Part shown: positions 1 through 11,712 of the stretch, one piece after another
Layout of the letters: the number at the start of each line of letters is the position of its first letter
How positions within the stretch are numbered: the first letter of the stretch is position 1
Assembly (NCBI GenBank): GCA_905116865.2
Contig: CAJHNH020002453.1
Coordinates: forward strand, 44,070 to 108,069
From: Candidula unifasciata
Lineage: Eukaryota; Mollusca; Gastropoda; Stylommatophora; Geomitridae
Direction of reading: 5' to 3'
Length of the DNA: 64,000 nucleotides
Position numbers and translations under genes: made by a program
The notes under the pieces: generated by a model
Seen by the model: the letters and a program-made list of their open reading frames with translations, nothing else
The model's database searches: none
Told to the model about the DNA's origin: nothing

Positions 1-199
1 TACATCTCCAAGCCACTAGTTTAAGTGCAATGAATATTTCTTAGTCAATATAACTGGCACAAAGAAACCAGACCACAATTATAGCTGATACTGCTTGCAG
101 TTGGTTGAACGTGGTCGATTTGTTTATGTTTTTTTTTTAATTTATGGAAGGAAATAGTTCAGTGCCTGCTTTACGATTCTCCGTTCCTCTCTTTATACA

Positions 200-427
200 T
201 ACATTCTCACTGTGGAAGTGGACAGGAGGATTCGGGCTTTCCAATGTAAATGCTACAGACGCATTTTACTAATTAGTTATTTAGAACACGAAATTAATAA
301 ACAGGTCAGAGACAAAATATGCTGTACAGGATTAAGTTTTCATACACTTATTAATCAAGCGAAGGACAGAGAAAGATGGCAGGTTTTATGTGCTAGTGCT
401 TCCATCAATACACCTCCACGACCCTAA
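200..427 (+). pseudogene. RTE-like LINE, C-terminal ORF2 fragment
   Basis: The plus-strand frame reads RRIRAFQCKCYRRILLISY then EHEINKQV and KDRERWQVLCAS. This layout (basic stretch, KCYRR, I-S-Y, then a late RERW) is typical of the region after the reverse transcriptase domain in RTE/CR1-like non-LTR retrotransposons. There is no reverse transcriptase core here, so the copy is 5'-truncated. A related end (similar Ser-Ile-Asp-Thr-Pro-Arg-Pro coding segment) recurs near 30510-30590. The family call rests on recognition of the motif style, not on a search. Confidence 0.55.
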
Positions 428-439
428 TGGGTCAAGGGT

Positions 440-590
440 TCTGTTACTTTATGCTCCTCTTTTCTCAGGATGTGTCCAATAAAAGGCCATCTTCTCTGTC
501 TTATAACTGTTGATACCAATGGTTGTCCAGATATTTCTCTTATCCATTCACTCTCCTCTTGAACTCATCCCAATTTATGTTCATCATTTA
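440..590 (-). pseudogene. LINE C-terminal fragment, opposite strand
   Basis: The minus strand reads EESEWIREISGQPLVSTVI then RQRRWPFIGHILRKEEHK. The signature RQRRW-x-IGH-x-LR is the common post-RT region of RTE/Jockey-type LINEs. It abuts the plus-strand fragment at 200-427, so two truncated LINE ends lie tail to tail. Confidence 0.55.
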
Positions 591-1786
591 AAGATAAGAA
601 CCAAACTGGCACACATGCCGGAAAACCCCGTCCAACATGTAGCCATATAGCAGTTATAGGGAAGCACCACAAAACCGTTACAAAGTAACCGGAATTCCAG
701 AGTGGGCTGATACTTTGCGTTGTGGCTTATAGCTAAGCTACGATGTCTGCGACTTTTGATCGAACACAGCCGGTTTTAGGCAAACGCTTAGTCAGATTCC
801 TTTTACTACATGCATGCTGGATGAGACTTAGTCTACCCCCGCCCCCCCCCCCCCCCAGCAACTGAGAGACAAAAAAACGGAAGATGAATACAATTCCTTT
901 GTCGTTTAGCCACAAGAGAAAAAGCATAGCCGTATGCTTTATACAAACAGCATTCGCCTGAATTTAAAAAAAAAAACGACTCAAATAATGAGCGAAAAGA
1001 TTAACACTGAAACACACTATGTGGGGTCGAGGCAACATAACCCTCAAGACGTCAACCAATACGCAGATACTGAAGACGCAATAACACCAGTAGGATTTTC
1101 TGTAGGCAGCGTAAACTAGGGCTTTATAAGAGTGGCAACACAGACTTAAGCCGGTAAATCTATTCGTACAATATTGACAGATTAGGATCAGCGGTCTGCG
1201 CTAATCTTATTTATCAATTAAAAAAACTGTCCAAAACTCAACAAAATCTTCACACTGTGTATCTAGAATATTAGTCGTCTGCTCACCTAAATGAAGCATC
1301 ACAACAAGTGGGACAAGTTGGAAGGAAGTCAATGTGTTCAACTATTTCAGCTCCTTCATAACAGAAGGTGGACAAAGTATTGCTGAAGTGCAATGTAAAA
1401 TAGGCCAAGAAAATACAACATTTCTCAGAAGTAAGAATATTCTTTGGAAACAGTTTTGTCAACTGCGGCAAGAACGAAATACAGCCAATTAGTCACAGCT
1501 CCAACTTTGCAGCAGGTATCCCCTTATTTTTTCCCTTTCTGTGCCAGTAAAAAACCACACAGAATGCATGTCACCGTCCGTGAAAGAACTGAAACGGACC
1601 GCAGTACCCAGCAAAAACCAACAGCACTTACACGTATTAAATGCACTAGACAGCTGCCGGTAGTGCCAATACACTCCATCCGTTTGGTATTACAGTTAAC
1701 TGTGATAAAACCGGCAGTAGAACAAATCAACAGCTGCACACGCAATACTGCATAGCGCACCACTTTTATTCAGACTACCTAGCTAG
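591..1786. other. No gene seen; decayed repeats
   Basis: No supportable coding exon. A C-rich run lies at about 835-856. The stretch 1500-1640 resembles segments at 8700-8800 and 41830-41930 (shared cccacacagaat-type core), so it is probably part of a low-copy dispersed repeat. Short open frames on both strands look like chance. Confidence 0.4.
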
Positions 1787-2052
1787 GAGTCGCCGTGGCG
1801 GAGCGGCTAGACGCCTGCCAAGGATCAGAGGGTCGTGGGTTTGCTCCCCAGCGGAGCAGGACTTTTTTCAAAAATGACCTTGGCTCTCAGGTTGACCCAG
1901 CCTTGAGTGGGTACCGGGTGCAGTCCCGAAAAGTAAAGGCTGCCAACGTGATGCTGACCACATCACCCGCTCGTGTGCCTATTGGTCTATAAAATATAGG
2001 TCTAGCCCTATACGCCTAAAGGCATGGAAAAAGGGTCCTTTACTTTTTTTTT
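1787..2052 (+). mobile_element. tRNA-derived SINE, family C, near full length
   Basis: The left end has an A-box-like gtggcggagcggctaga and a B-box-like region ending gggtttgctcccc, as in a tRNA-derived pol III promoter. The body contains the landmark phrases ggttgacccagcc, gagtgggtaccggg and tataggtctagccctat, and it ends in a T-rich run at 2044-2052. The same body occurs reversed at 5190-5425, 27480-27670, 39605-40295 and 42890-43060, and forward at 15262-15430. Confidence 0.8.
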
Positions 2053-2575
2053 ACTACCTAGCTAGTGTCTAAATTTGCAGTTCACAGCACAAACCACATT
2101 GCGCCTTAGTCTCCAAAAGCATTTCACATCCCACAGTCTGACAGCAAGCACTCATCCACGCCACGGGACTGTATTTCAATCCACACATGGGAAGGAGGGG
2201 CTGGAAGATGCGACCGCAAATTATAGATAAACGCGTTTCTGGGATCTGTTCTTGCTTTTCTGTAATCCTTGAGATGACAATCCTACAGAGCACAATCCTA
2301 CAGAGCACAATCCTAAGGTGGAGGCGACGTTTTTGTTTTGTTAAACCTTCCAATTTGTCGGTTCAACTATTTCTCTTGAAGGTAAGTCATAACACGTTGA
2401 CGCAATGTTAAAATATATGTAGAAAAATGTAGTGGCTAACAATGCTTCGAATTAGGTGCTTCGGATTTAGACCAAGCATCGTGTATTGTAAAAGTGACCA
2501 ATACCTGACGAGCAGAAAGAGAGAAACTATGTTGGCATACGACTGCGAATTATGAGGACAAACTCTTGGGGGTTA
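2053..2575. other. No gene seen
   Basis: No recognisable coding or RNA feature. A 16-bp unit (acagagcacaatcct) is repeated head to tail around 2278-2316. Confidence 0.4.
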
Positions 2576-2665
2576 TCAGTAATTTCAAACTGACTGGTGT
2601 TATTTGGAGGAGGCCGGGGTCCTTATGGATCTGTCCGGAGTGTTGTGATGATAATCGTCACTAGT
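2576..2665 (+). pseudogene. LINE extreme C-terminus (CPEC type)
   Basis: The plus strand reads WICPECCDDNRH, matching the final KCPECCDVNSW-type residues of the LINE fragment at 3165-3941. Only the last few dozen codons remain. Confidence 0.45.
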
Positions 2666-2734
2666 CATTAATATATTCTGGTTGATTCCTGGAGTATGAA
2701 GGAGGGGGACATACTAGGAGTTAAAAGTCCAGCA

Positions 2735-3165
2735 GATAAAACTAGAAATTTATCTTAACAATGGCAAATATAACCATCAATCAAAGAGTTAATTACTAGT
2801 GTTACTGACAACTGTCTATAACTCTGGACTGTTGATAAAGCAGCAGATAAATTACTGTGTTTAGCCAAAGTTAAATGTCCAGGTATAACAGTTTAAAAAA
2901 ATTATTGTTGGGCTAAAATAAACAACTGTCTAGATAAAGCAGTTAATTAATAAATTTGTGTCTGGCCAAAGTAATGTCTAGATAAAACAGTTAAGAAAAC
3001 TGTCTATATAAAACAGTTAATAAATTAGTGTTTGGCCAAAGTGCCTAGATAAAACAGTTAATAAATGTGTGTCTGGCTAAAGGATCTATAGATAAAACAA
3101 TTAAGAAAACTTTCTAGATAAAACAGTTATTAAATTAGTGTTTGGCCAAAGAAAACTGTCTAGGT
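2735..3165. repeat. Degenerate minisatellite, left half
   Basis: Imperfect tandem units of roughly 45-60 bp built from ctgtctagataaaacagtta, ataaattagtgt and tggccaaagt. The same units resume at 3942-4070, so the array was split by the LINE between them. Confidence 0.7.
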
Positions 3166-3941
3166 GTTGAGTTGAGTCGAGCCAAGAATTGACATCACAG
3201 CACTCGGGGCATTTCCATGCCTGCTCCGTCCTAATCTTTAGCAGCCAGCGCAGAGTTCCAGTACTGATGGTACCGGTCACACTCTGGTTAAAAGTCCGTC
3301 TTGCCTTTCCTCTGAGTGTAGTGAGCCGGCCAGACCCTCTGGTTACACCTAGTTGCCTCATTCTTTCCAGGCCAAAATAATTGTGTTTTCTTTACTGATT
3401 CCGTTGCGTGTTCCCAAAGGGCCTTTGCCACATCTGCCTTGTCATGCATCAATTCACCACCCAGTGGTGCGGATCCAGCCAATCTGTCTGCCTGTTTACT
3501 ACCCAGCACGCCGGCATCGCCCGGACAAAATGCCCAAAGTATGCTCACCACCTGTGACCTTTTCAGTGAAGCTTACCACTCTGCTAGAAGCATCCCTGTC
3601 TTCACCTTTTTTAGCATGCTTTCAGAGTGTTACAATTACGACATGTGTATGCATCTTGTCTTTAAACCACCGGAGAGCTGCAGTTACCGCCTCCACCTCC
3701 ATTCTCATGCTAGATGTTGTGGTGGCATATGCTAGGCTGTCTTGCACTAAAGATTTTCCATTGGCTTTCGCTACGAACTCCTAGGCACTTCTCTTTCCTC
3801 TCAACACTGAACCATCTGAATAGATAATCATATCACCTGGGCGTGATTGTTGTGAATCAACTGTTGGACTTCAACCTCTGTAGCATCCGCTGACCACTCT
3901 CTGCACAACCGGCCCAATGTTATCATAACCCTACACATGAC
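3165..3941 (-). pseudogene. 5'-truncated LINE: RNase H domain to C-terminus
   Basis: On the minus strand the frame contains MIIYSDGSVL (RNase H first Asp motif), SSMRMEVEAVTAALRW (second catalytic Glu region), GSKQADRLAGSA (late Asp motif) and a C-terminal TLRWLLKIRTEQAWKCPECC. This order identifies the RNase H and tail region of an I-group (RNase H-bearing) non-LTR retrotransposon ORF2. Frames are broken by at least two shifts and several stops. The third-Asp motif, VIVTDSQSM in the copy at 59.3 kb, is damaged here (VVIVTL then stop). The copy sits inside the 2735-4070 minisatellite. Confidence 0.8.
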
Positions 3942-4070
3942 TGTCTAGATAAAAAAGTTAATAAAGTGTTTGGCCAAGGTAAGAAAACTGTCTAGATAAA
4001 ACAGTTAATAAATGAGTGGCTGGCTAAAGTTAACAACTGGCTGCTGAGACAGAACAGTTAATAACCCGTG
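3942..4070. repeat. Degenerate minisatellite, right half
   Basis: Continuation of the 2735-3165 array after the LINE insertion, with the same ctgtctagataaa and tggctaaagt blocks. Confidence 0.65.
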
Positions 4071-4861
4071 CGACACATTTCCCTAACCCTATAATAAACC
4101 AGGGCATCAAGGGTGGCAGGCAACCCTCAAGTGCTCATAATCATCGGAAGCCACTGACAGAAAATGGATGTTCCCAGGCCGTCTGCAGTAACAACCAGAG
4201 TGAGTGTTTAACCGGTGCTAATGTGAAGAACATCGACAGCCCATCACTGGGACGACTCCTGACTCACTGTAGGGTTCCACCCGGGGAGCCGCTCTGGTTG
4301 TGGAGCTGCTGCTGCCACCAGCCTCCTCGTGCACTCCCGATAACGGCGATCTGCCGTTGTTAAATGTTCAATAACATGACAATGAACGGGGGAGAACGGA
4401 GCACTGTTGTGCGTCGGTACTGAACCGCGCCGTGTTGTTGTCAATCCACTTATAAATTAACCACCCTGGACAAATATCGACGGGGTTTCTGTGTGGAGGG
4501 GAGTGGGTGAGGAGGAGGAAGAGGGTTGGGGGGGGGGGGGGGGGGGACAATGACAAATAGCAGAATGACTAGATAGCTGAAGAAACTAAGTAGGAAACCC
4601 AGGGTTTTGTTTTGTTTTTCTTTTCAATGTCCATGCTGTGTGGCGTTGCGCAACAGTCTGTCCCCAGCATTCTAACTTGTGCACTGCCAAACATTTATGG
4701 TAAAGTGGTTGAACCTGTGTGTCCTGATCTTTTTCTTGGACTTCCCCTGCTTCTCTTCCCCTCCTATATTTGTGATGGCATGACGTGCTCCCAGTTCGCC
4801 TTTCTAATGAAATGCCCAAAGAATTCATCTCTTCTGCGGTTCTCCTTGTGAGTATTTAAAT
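4071..4861. other. No gene seen; poly-G tract
   Basis: No recognisable gene. A G run of about 18 nt lies at 4530-4547. Open frames here lack recognisable motifs. Confidence 0.4.
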
Positions 4862-5135
4862 CACGGCAGCTTGGTTACTTTCTGTAGTCCTTCCATGCGC
4901 TTTCTGATCAGGTGGACAGTGCAAAGGTCAAGAGTATCCATTAATTGGGAGACTGATTCACAGTCAGCAAGCAAAAGGTCTGGTCAGTTATCCGTGAGCC
5001 GGGGAAAGGACAGGCGGACTCTTCATCAGGTTGCGAATTACACCATCAGCATGGCAACTTTTCGTTGGCTACTTAGGAAGGAGACAGAGCACGCGTGGGA
5101 ATGACCTGAATGTGGCTATCCCAATTCATGCAATA
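4862..5135 (+). pseudogene. LINE C-terminal fragment (CPEC type)
   Basis: The plus strand contains SGQLSVSRGKDRRTLHQV, then ATFRWLLRKETEHAWE, a stop, and PECGYPNS. This aligns by eye with the C-terminal block of the 3165-3941 LINE. No RNase H catalytic motifs remain. Confidence 0.6.
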
Positions 5136-5189
5136 TACTGGCAAGTTATTCTCATCCCTATTACTTATAAGTCCCCAAATGCAGCGTTT

Positions 5190-5425
5190 ACATAAGTAAA
5201 GTAAAGGACCCCTTCATGCGCACAAGTCATATAGAGCTAGATCGATATTTTATAGAGCAATCGGTATTCGGTGAGTGGTGTGGTCAACATCACGCCGTCC
5301 ACCTTTACTTCCCAAGACCCATTTAAGGCTGGATCGACCTGGCAAGTGTCATTTTTGCAAAACAGTCTGGATCCGCCAGTACCTGAACCCGCGACCTTCA
5401 GATCCGCAAGCTTCCACATAAAGTC
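5190..5425 (-). mobile_element. tRNA-derived SINE, family C
   Basis: Reverse orientation of the element at 1787-2052. The body shows gatcgacctggcaa, acctttacttccc and a tataga block. The tRNA-like head lies at the right end (cctgaacccgcgacc, then cttccacat). The left end is the A/T-rich tail. Confidence 0.7.
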
Positions 5426-5756
5426 TCACTAATTTGTTGAATGTCCATGATCCACTTTCGCAGTAGAGGATTAACTCTACAGTTCTTAAGAACTGTCTCT
5501 CTCTCCCCTTTACTTAGGTATATTGCACAACAACTTTTCTCTGTGAAATGCTTTGAGTGGGCAATCCTACATGGATCACGTTCAACACACCTTCCATGTC
5601 CCGTCACTAATGTACTTAATTAGATATATACACACACGCATACACACATACATACATACACATAAAGGACTCCTAAAGTTACACATCATTTACAAGTACT
5701 AAGCTAAATAACCCAACATTTGTTGGCTGTCTGTTGCATTATTAGACAGTTTTATA
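5426..5756. other. No gene seen; CA/CATA microsatellite
   Basis: Contains a short cacacacgcatacacacata tract at about 5629-5663 and nothing else that I can identify. Confidence 0.4.
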
Positions 5757-6020
5757 TTCAGGGGGTCTCTGTGGCCAAGTGGTCAAGCCGATGTGCCGCG
5801 CGCTATGAAGATCGTGGGTTCGTTCATCCGATGCGCCCTTCAGCTCATCATGTGTGCAGTTTTTTTACGAAGATCCCGTGGGATCGTCGCCACAGCTAGG
5901 GAGTTCGTGCTCTGTGTGGCGCTCTCAGCAGTCGGCTAGCCGTTCTGCAAAGAGATCGAGTTAAATGGAATAAAACCCGGTGCAATGAAGTCGATCCTCT
6001 CGATTTTAACTATATTTTTT
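5757..6020 (+). mobile_element. tRNA-headed SINE, family G
   Basis: The head has an A-box-like tggccaagtggtcaagc and a B-box-like gtgggttcgttc spaced as in a tRNA with a long variable arm. The body has cggctagccgttctgc and ends near gaataaaacccggtgcaatg then gtcgatcctctcga. The same 3' half recurs at 61310-61560. Judged a SINE and not a functional tRNA because the tRNA 3' half does not pair and the body continues. Confidence 0.65.
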
Positions 6021-8635
6021 ATATTCAGTAGTTCGCCGCTGCTGCTGGACGGCTCGAGGCTCATGCGGCCGACGAAATTAACACACAATCGACTAGCTGC
6101 TAAACTAAAAGTAAACAAAGACAAACCAAAAACCTAGTTTGCGCATTCATCATCTGGCTTTTATCAATTCAGGCACCGTTCTGGTTCAACAATTACACGA
6201 TCGGATCTGAACTCGGCCGTAGCAAATGAATACAGAATACAGATTTATACCAGCTGGTCTCTTCTGGCGCAGGCCGCGTCGTCCGACAGCTGTTTAATGT
6301 GTTGAGTAGCAGCTTCTACCACTCACCAGAGCACAAAGCCCCTTGCAGCACACCTAATAATTGCTCGTCGGTGAATATCTGGTGGGTGGGTAGAGAGCGC
6401 GAGCTAAAGGCAGTGGTGATTCAACGTTTCTTTTACTGCGATCGCACTTAATAAATGGTCTGCACATGGTGTGGTAGTTTACAGCCGGGCTGTGGGGCTG
6501 TGATGTCTGTGTCATTCGGGACACAAGGATGATGCCAATAAACTTTGAATCAGTTTTAGACCATGATAGATAGGGGGTCCGGAGTAAACCCCCAGCACAT
6601 GCCGGGATTACAAATTTTGACTGCAATTGCGATGACGAGTGGTATTACTGATTCCGTTCCTTTCACTTTGCTGTTGCCTTCAGTCTGAACAGTCCTTGCC
6701 TGGCATGTCTACTCACACACCGTTTAGAAACTCGCCTGGATAAGAAGGTTTACAAATACATCCTGCCACATCTCCAAATGCTGCTCCTACTTTGTCAATG
6801 TTTACAGATTCCTCAGTGCCTTTTTTTTTTCAGGTAAATGCTGCAAGACCGTATGCGTTTTTCTGCATAGGTGTGTGCTTTCTTCATGTTCTCTACAACA
6901 ATTCTCAGTGTTTAGTTTACGAACACCGCTGGGACAGAGACTCCTACCCAGTCAGGGCGGTTTCTGTGGTATTTTATTCTGTATTTGTTCTGTTATACGG
7001 GAGCCGCGACAGGGTGGAGGCTAGACGATCGTTGTCTTCCCATCGAGTGCCGAGGAGGAGGAGAATAAAAAGGAAGAACAACAACAAAAAAAACAACCAA
7101 GAACGGGAAAACTGGAACCCGCTTTGACTATTGGAAGGGAAGATGGGAGCTGGAGATGCAACATAAAAACAACAGCAAGAGGCGTCTCCGCGACGCCACG
7201 GATGAGTAGACATGATGCAGCAGCGAATACCCTAACTTAGGCGAAAATGATCGCCACACAGAATCGAATTCAATCAGAAAGCAAAGAAACCGTCTGCAAT
7301 AAAGCAGGCATTCGAGCAGCTGAAAGAAGAGAAAAATTTGACATTTTTGTTCGGTTTCAACGATTACGAATGAGTACCTGTATCAGAAAAGAATGGCAGT
7401 AGACAAGACACCATGACCAACATCACACAAATAAATAAAACCAAAGAGAGGATCGACGTCTCTGCGCTGCTTTTACGGCGCCTGCACGAACTCCGCAGCC
7501 CCTAGCAACGATCCCCAGATATCTCCGTTAAAATTGCACTCGTGAACTCAACGATGCGTTAGTGAAACGAACCGACGACTTCTAGAGCGCGAGGGAAACG
7601 GCTTGAAACACTTGATTAGTTTGTATACCCCGTATGTCTTTTGCCACTGTGACTCATGAAGGTCAAAGTGAAGCACAGAAAAGTTGCCAGTCTTGACATA
7701 TTTATCGTTGACGGTCGCTTCTCTACTCATAATTCATAATGGAACGGTTCCAACACCGCCCCCCCCCCCTTTTTTTTTCTTGATAACAACATGCAAAAAA
7801 TACTTGGCCAAGTTCAGTCCCTTGTGAATTCAGTCCCGTGTGTATTTGCAATGGAGGGGCACTATGTTTTATGTCAGTAGTTCTCACTGTGTTGTGTATG
7901 GAACCATGTCATTTGTTTTTCTAGACAGCCAAATGATGATTCATATCTCTAGGGAGGGTTGCAATAAATGTTTGTGCAGGGATTGGCACACATAGTATTG
8001 TAGAGACAAGCGACGAGTGGGAGGCACAAAAGAAAGTATCCTACTGTCGATGGCCCATTCTATGCATGCGCGCGTGCGTGTGAGTGTATGTGACAAATGC
8101 TTCTACCTGCGTATGTTGTGTATAAGTGCGCGTGTGTTAAAAAATGTCAAAATTCGACATGCGCGTGCGTGTATGAGTCAGTATGTACGTGGTTGCCTAT
8201 AAAGGCTGCAGGCTCCTACAAGGTTTAAAGAACAATCAGGTTGCACATTTCCACGTGTACCCAGTCCTCCGATGCAGCAGCCACCCCAATCAAGTGATTA
8301 TTTCGATGAAGAGTAAGTAAGTAACCTGAGACTAAAGCAATCTTAAAAAACAACAATCAACAATGGACAAGAAAAACAAAGACTAAAACCAACAATCTAA
8401 GGCGGCTAGAAAGCGACAAACGAGCTGTGTGTGCCTTTTCAAACAAGACAGCGGGTGAACATTCACTGCGGTGATTGAACACTGTCTAGACACAATTTAT
8501 CAGCTGAGTTACTATACACATTCAAGACATAGCCACCCCTAGACGCTAGTAAAAGACTACGGAACGGTCAGTGTGATATGGACTTTTCCAACCCATCTAT
8601 CAAAATATGTGGCTGAAAAATATGCCAAACATGGC
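6021..8635. other. No gene supported
   Basis: About 2.6 kb without a recognisable gene. It includes a C/T run at 7757-7777 and an alternating purine/pyrimidine GC-rich stretch at 8062-8100 (gcgcgcgtgcgtgtgagtgt). Open frames such as 6792-7127 are short, compositionally biased (basic tail from purine-rich DNA) and have no motif that I recognise. Confidence 0.35.
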
Positions 8636-8639
8636 TCAA

Positions 8640-8805
8640 AGCGAGGACACTTTGATTTTACTTACAGAGCAGACTATCACGATAATAAGGTAACTGCAGT
8701 TCCACCTTTAGCGCAGATGGGTCACCCCCTAGTCGCGCAGTTTCTGTCCCAAAGAAAACCACACAGAATTTTCATCACGGTCCCAGACTTCTTCTGTCTC
8801 AGCTA
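8640..8805. repeat. Dispersed repeat (family F), fragment
   Basis: The core aaaccacacagaatttt with neighbouring gggtcacccc resembles segments at about 1500-1640 and 41795-41960. Three copies in one window argue for an interspersed repeat. Type unknown. Confidence 0.4.
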
Positions 8806-9204
8806 AGTCAGTGTTAACCTAGTATAGATTAATTTGCGTGGTGTGGCAGAGGGATGGGTGGCTGAGGAACGGGATGCCTGCCCCCAGTCCTATAAATAGT
8901 ATGCAGCTGAACACAATAATATTATTATATTACAAAAAATATTATCTGAGAGCATGTCTGTAAGTTTAAAAAAAAAAAATTGTTCCCGCTGTAAGCCATA
9001 TTTGGCAAAGTTTACAGCCGCATTTTAATAGATCGGCATTCGATGGGTTAGAGAAGTCCGTATGCACATTCCGCCTAAATGAAAACATTCCAATACTGTA
9101 CTTATTATATAAATGAATAGTGCCTTTGCAGTTACGATTAGCAGTCTTTAATGGAAATGTTGGCTGCAACAATGGCATCAAAGGGGCTGGTCACTCAAGA
9201 GTTC

Positions 9205-9720
9205 ACGAACGTATGCATACTTACTGATTCAATGAATATGCTTGAGAAAATTCAGGTCAGATTTATCAGAAAATAATGGACTGGGTCACGAAACATTTCG
9301 TGGATGACTGTCCTAACGTTTATCTTCGTGCCCTGAAATGCCAGTGTTCGAGGCAATGAGCGTTCAGATTATCTTGCAGACCTCGGCCCACTCTATTATC
9401 TGGAGAAGGTAGTGTTGCAGACATTGCAGTTTGCATGTATAGAGCTGTACTGGATAAAAGCAATGTTATCAGGCCACGCGCAGCACGTATCGCTAAGGCG
9501 AATACAACAAAGGGCATGACTCCGCACCCCTGCGTAGACTGACGGACACGAGGATGAAACCTGGAGCTGCAAGAAATGAACATTTCACCAAGAGAACAAG
9601 ACGTATCATTAATTAACACAGAACAGGTGTCATCGGTCGTTTTACGCACGTGGAGCTTCTGAGGAGGAGATCGCAGCATCTATGGACCTCTCCGGAGTAC
9701 TGTGAAGATACTCCCCATTG
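9205..9720 (+). pseudogene. LINE RNase H domain to C-terminus, decayed
   Basis: The plus strand reads ILTDSMNMLEKIQ (RNase H third-Asp motif), then VLTFIFVP, then NASVRGNERSDYLADLG (normally HAGVxGNExADxLA, last catalytic Asp retained), and ends with an SMDLSGVL block that corresponds to the CPEC terminus. Several stops interrupt it. Same LINE family as 3165-3941 and 32377-32820. Confidence 0.7.
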
Positions 9721-10224
9721 ATCACTCAACTAGACTTATGTCAATCTCACCTTCCGTGACCTACCTCTGTGCCTCAAAAATAATACCTAACCAAAAAAAA
9801 GCCCTAGCATGTTTCCGGATATCCGGAAGGGAGTCCTACCCTGAATATAAGCCCTAATTGAGATCGTCTATCAAGCGGGCGGATTTCGTTTACCCAATTA
9901 AACGAATAATGGACGTACTACCGCGACAGCAGATTTTTTTTTGTTTCACATTAAGAAATAACTCTTCAATTTGTTCTTCTTCTTCTCTGGAGTTTACCTT
10001 TAAAAAAAAGGTGTTGAGTGCACTGTGTTGTAGTTTACGGTTTGTCTGCGATATTTGTGTCCTTAAACCAAACACATCTGATTCAAGCAAACCCTTAATT
10101 AGTGGTCTTTTACAACATGCAGAAGTGGGGGGGGGGCATGGAACATACAAGGACACAGGGGCAGGAAACGAGACTTTTGGGCGCCCTGCCCTCGCCACAA
10201 CATTGCATTTAGAAAAGCGTATTC
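9721..10224. other. No gene; family A-like fragment
   Basis: At 10075-10190 the order acaacatgcagaag, poly-G, catgg resembles a degraded antisense family A copy (compare 47765-47945). Otherwise nothing recognised. Confidence 0.35.
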
Positions 10225-10480
10225 TTTAGTTATGGGTTTAGGCTGTACGACAGACATGGCTAATGAAGACATCTTTTCTTAGGGGTATCTAGTTGGTCAT
10301 GCGTCTTAGAACATGCATCAAGAAGCGGGGCGATGTCGTCATTTGCAGGTGATGAGTTTCCATTCTCGGCATGGTATAACTATAGCTTTCAACTTTATGT
10401 TGTCTAGTGTGTCATTCTATCTTTAGTCTTCTTTCAGTGAATGCCTATCAATACATATATATTTATATATGTTTTCTTTG
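10225..10480 (+). mobile_element. SINE-like element, family E
   Basis: Shares with 53275-53530 the blocks gacagacatggctaat, gggtatctagttggtcatg, actatagctttcaa, ttatgttgtctagtgtgt and cctatcaataca. The 53-kb copy keeps a B-box-like acaggttcaattcccgg, supporting a tRNA-derived origin. Confidence 0.6.
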
Positions 10481-10884
10481 TGTCGGCGACACTACACGCG
10501 GGCACCTCTTGAATTCAGTCGATCAATCAATCCACTCCAATGAATAAACTTCACCCAAAGTGAAGTCACATGTTTCCCATCCACAAGTAAACGAGAAACA
10601 GTATGGAAACTACAAGCTCCACAACAAGGCCGACAACTGCTGTTTTTAGGCAAGCAATCAGTCCATTGGTAAACGAGTATATTGATTATGCCCTTACAGA
10701 TACACACATGCAATTCATAACGGTGTGCGAATCACTCTGATTTTTTCCTAGTGGTCCTGCGCCCTCTGTGTGACCTCACCTGTTTGGGTGTGGGCGGGTG
10801 TTGGAGTGTGTGATAGCTCACCGTTACAACTCGTCATCATATGTGCCATGTGTACATTTGAGCTTGCCTATACTGAATTAAAAG
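10481..10884. other. No gene seen
   Basis: No recognisable coding or repeat feature. Confidence 0.35.
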
Positions 10885-11098
10885 ACATAACAGTGTTGTA
10901 AAGATCATCCTAGAGGGAAAGGTTCAAGGTAGGCGAGCAAGAGGCAGACAGCGTTACAAGTGGGAGGATAACATCAGGAGATGGACGAACAGCAGTATGA
11001 GTGAGTGTACATCAAGGACAAGAGACAGACAGGGCTTGTTGGAGATATATTGCAGCCAACCTTCATTGTGGAGACGGCACCTGATTGATTGATTGATG
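10885..11098 (+). pseudogene. RTE-like LINE 3' end with TGAT tail
   Basis: The plus strand encodes KIILEGKVQGRRARGRQRYK then WEDNIRRWTNSSMSE, the C-terminus of an RTE-type ORF2, followed by ggcacctgattgattgattg. The (TGAT)n tail is the 3' microsatellite type seen in RTE elements. A near-identical sequence lies reversed at 27985-28270, also ending in TGAT repeats. Confidence 0.8.
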
Positions 11099-11334
11099 AT
11101 ACTGAATCACCAAGCCCTTTGTCCCACATCTAAGTATTTTATTTATGCTTGCTTTTCCGCAGTTTTAGGGTTCGCAGACTCATATAAGACTCCAGGAACA
11201 TGCTTCGAAAATGGCAACAAGCAGACCCGGCTTTGAGTGGGTAGACAGTATTCAGAAGACGCATATTTTAATCTCTATCACCTGGATCTATAAAATCTGG
11301 ACGGCTATAGTAAAGTTTTCCGGCACAGAAAGAA

Positions 11335-11712
11335 AGTGACTTCCCTTCCCATTCATGTCTCGCCCTGTCGCATTGCCTATCCTATGTTGCAGGGGTGTCA
11401 CGCTTAGTGACAAGCCACCAACGCGAATTACGCGTAGTTGTCAACGGCCAGCGATATCACGTGTTCTGTATTCCACGATGTGATCGCTTTTAAAGTACTA
11501 AAACAGGAAGAACAGACTCTAACTTCAACCCCCCCCCCCTCCCTTCTAACCTATGTCCCACGACTGCATTCAGTCTAGGTCCCACGACTGCATGCAGCCT
11601 AGGTCGCACGAGTGTATGCAGCCGAGGTCGCACGACTGTATGCATAGTATATTATAGGCTGCATCAGTCGTGGGACGTAGACTGCACTTGGGGAAGGGAA
11701 TTTTCCACCGGC
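11335..11712. mobile_element. MITE-like element with internal 24-bp tandem repeat
   Basis: Four 24-bp units (gtcccacgactgcat core) run from about 11556 to 11651, followed by one inverted copy (ggctgcatcagtcgtggga) at 11657-11675. The interior matches blocks at 16605-16790 and inside the MITE at 55562-55829. The ends (ttcccttccc at left, ggggaaggga at right) are weakly inverted. Boundaries are approximate. Confidence 0.5.

Noticed and set aside
5757..5840. Functional tRNA gene
   Set aside because: A-box and B-box are present, but the acceptor and T arms do not pair and the sequence continues into a SINE body. The same applies at 1787, 15262, 30664, 54108 and 54662.
9320..9679. 119-codon minus-strand ORF
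   Set aside because: It is the antisense shadow of the plus-strand LINE RNase H relic at 9205-9720.
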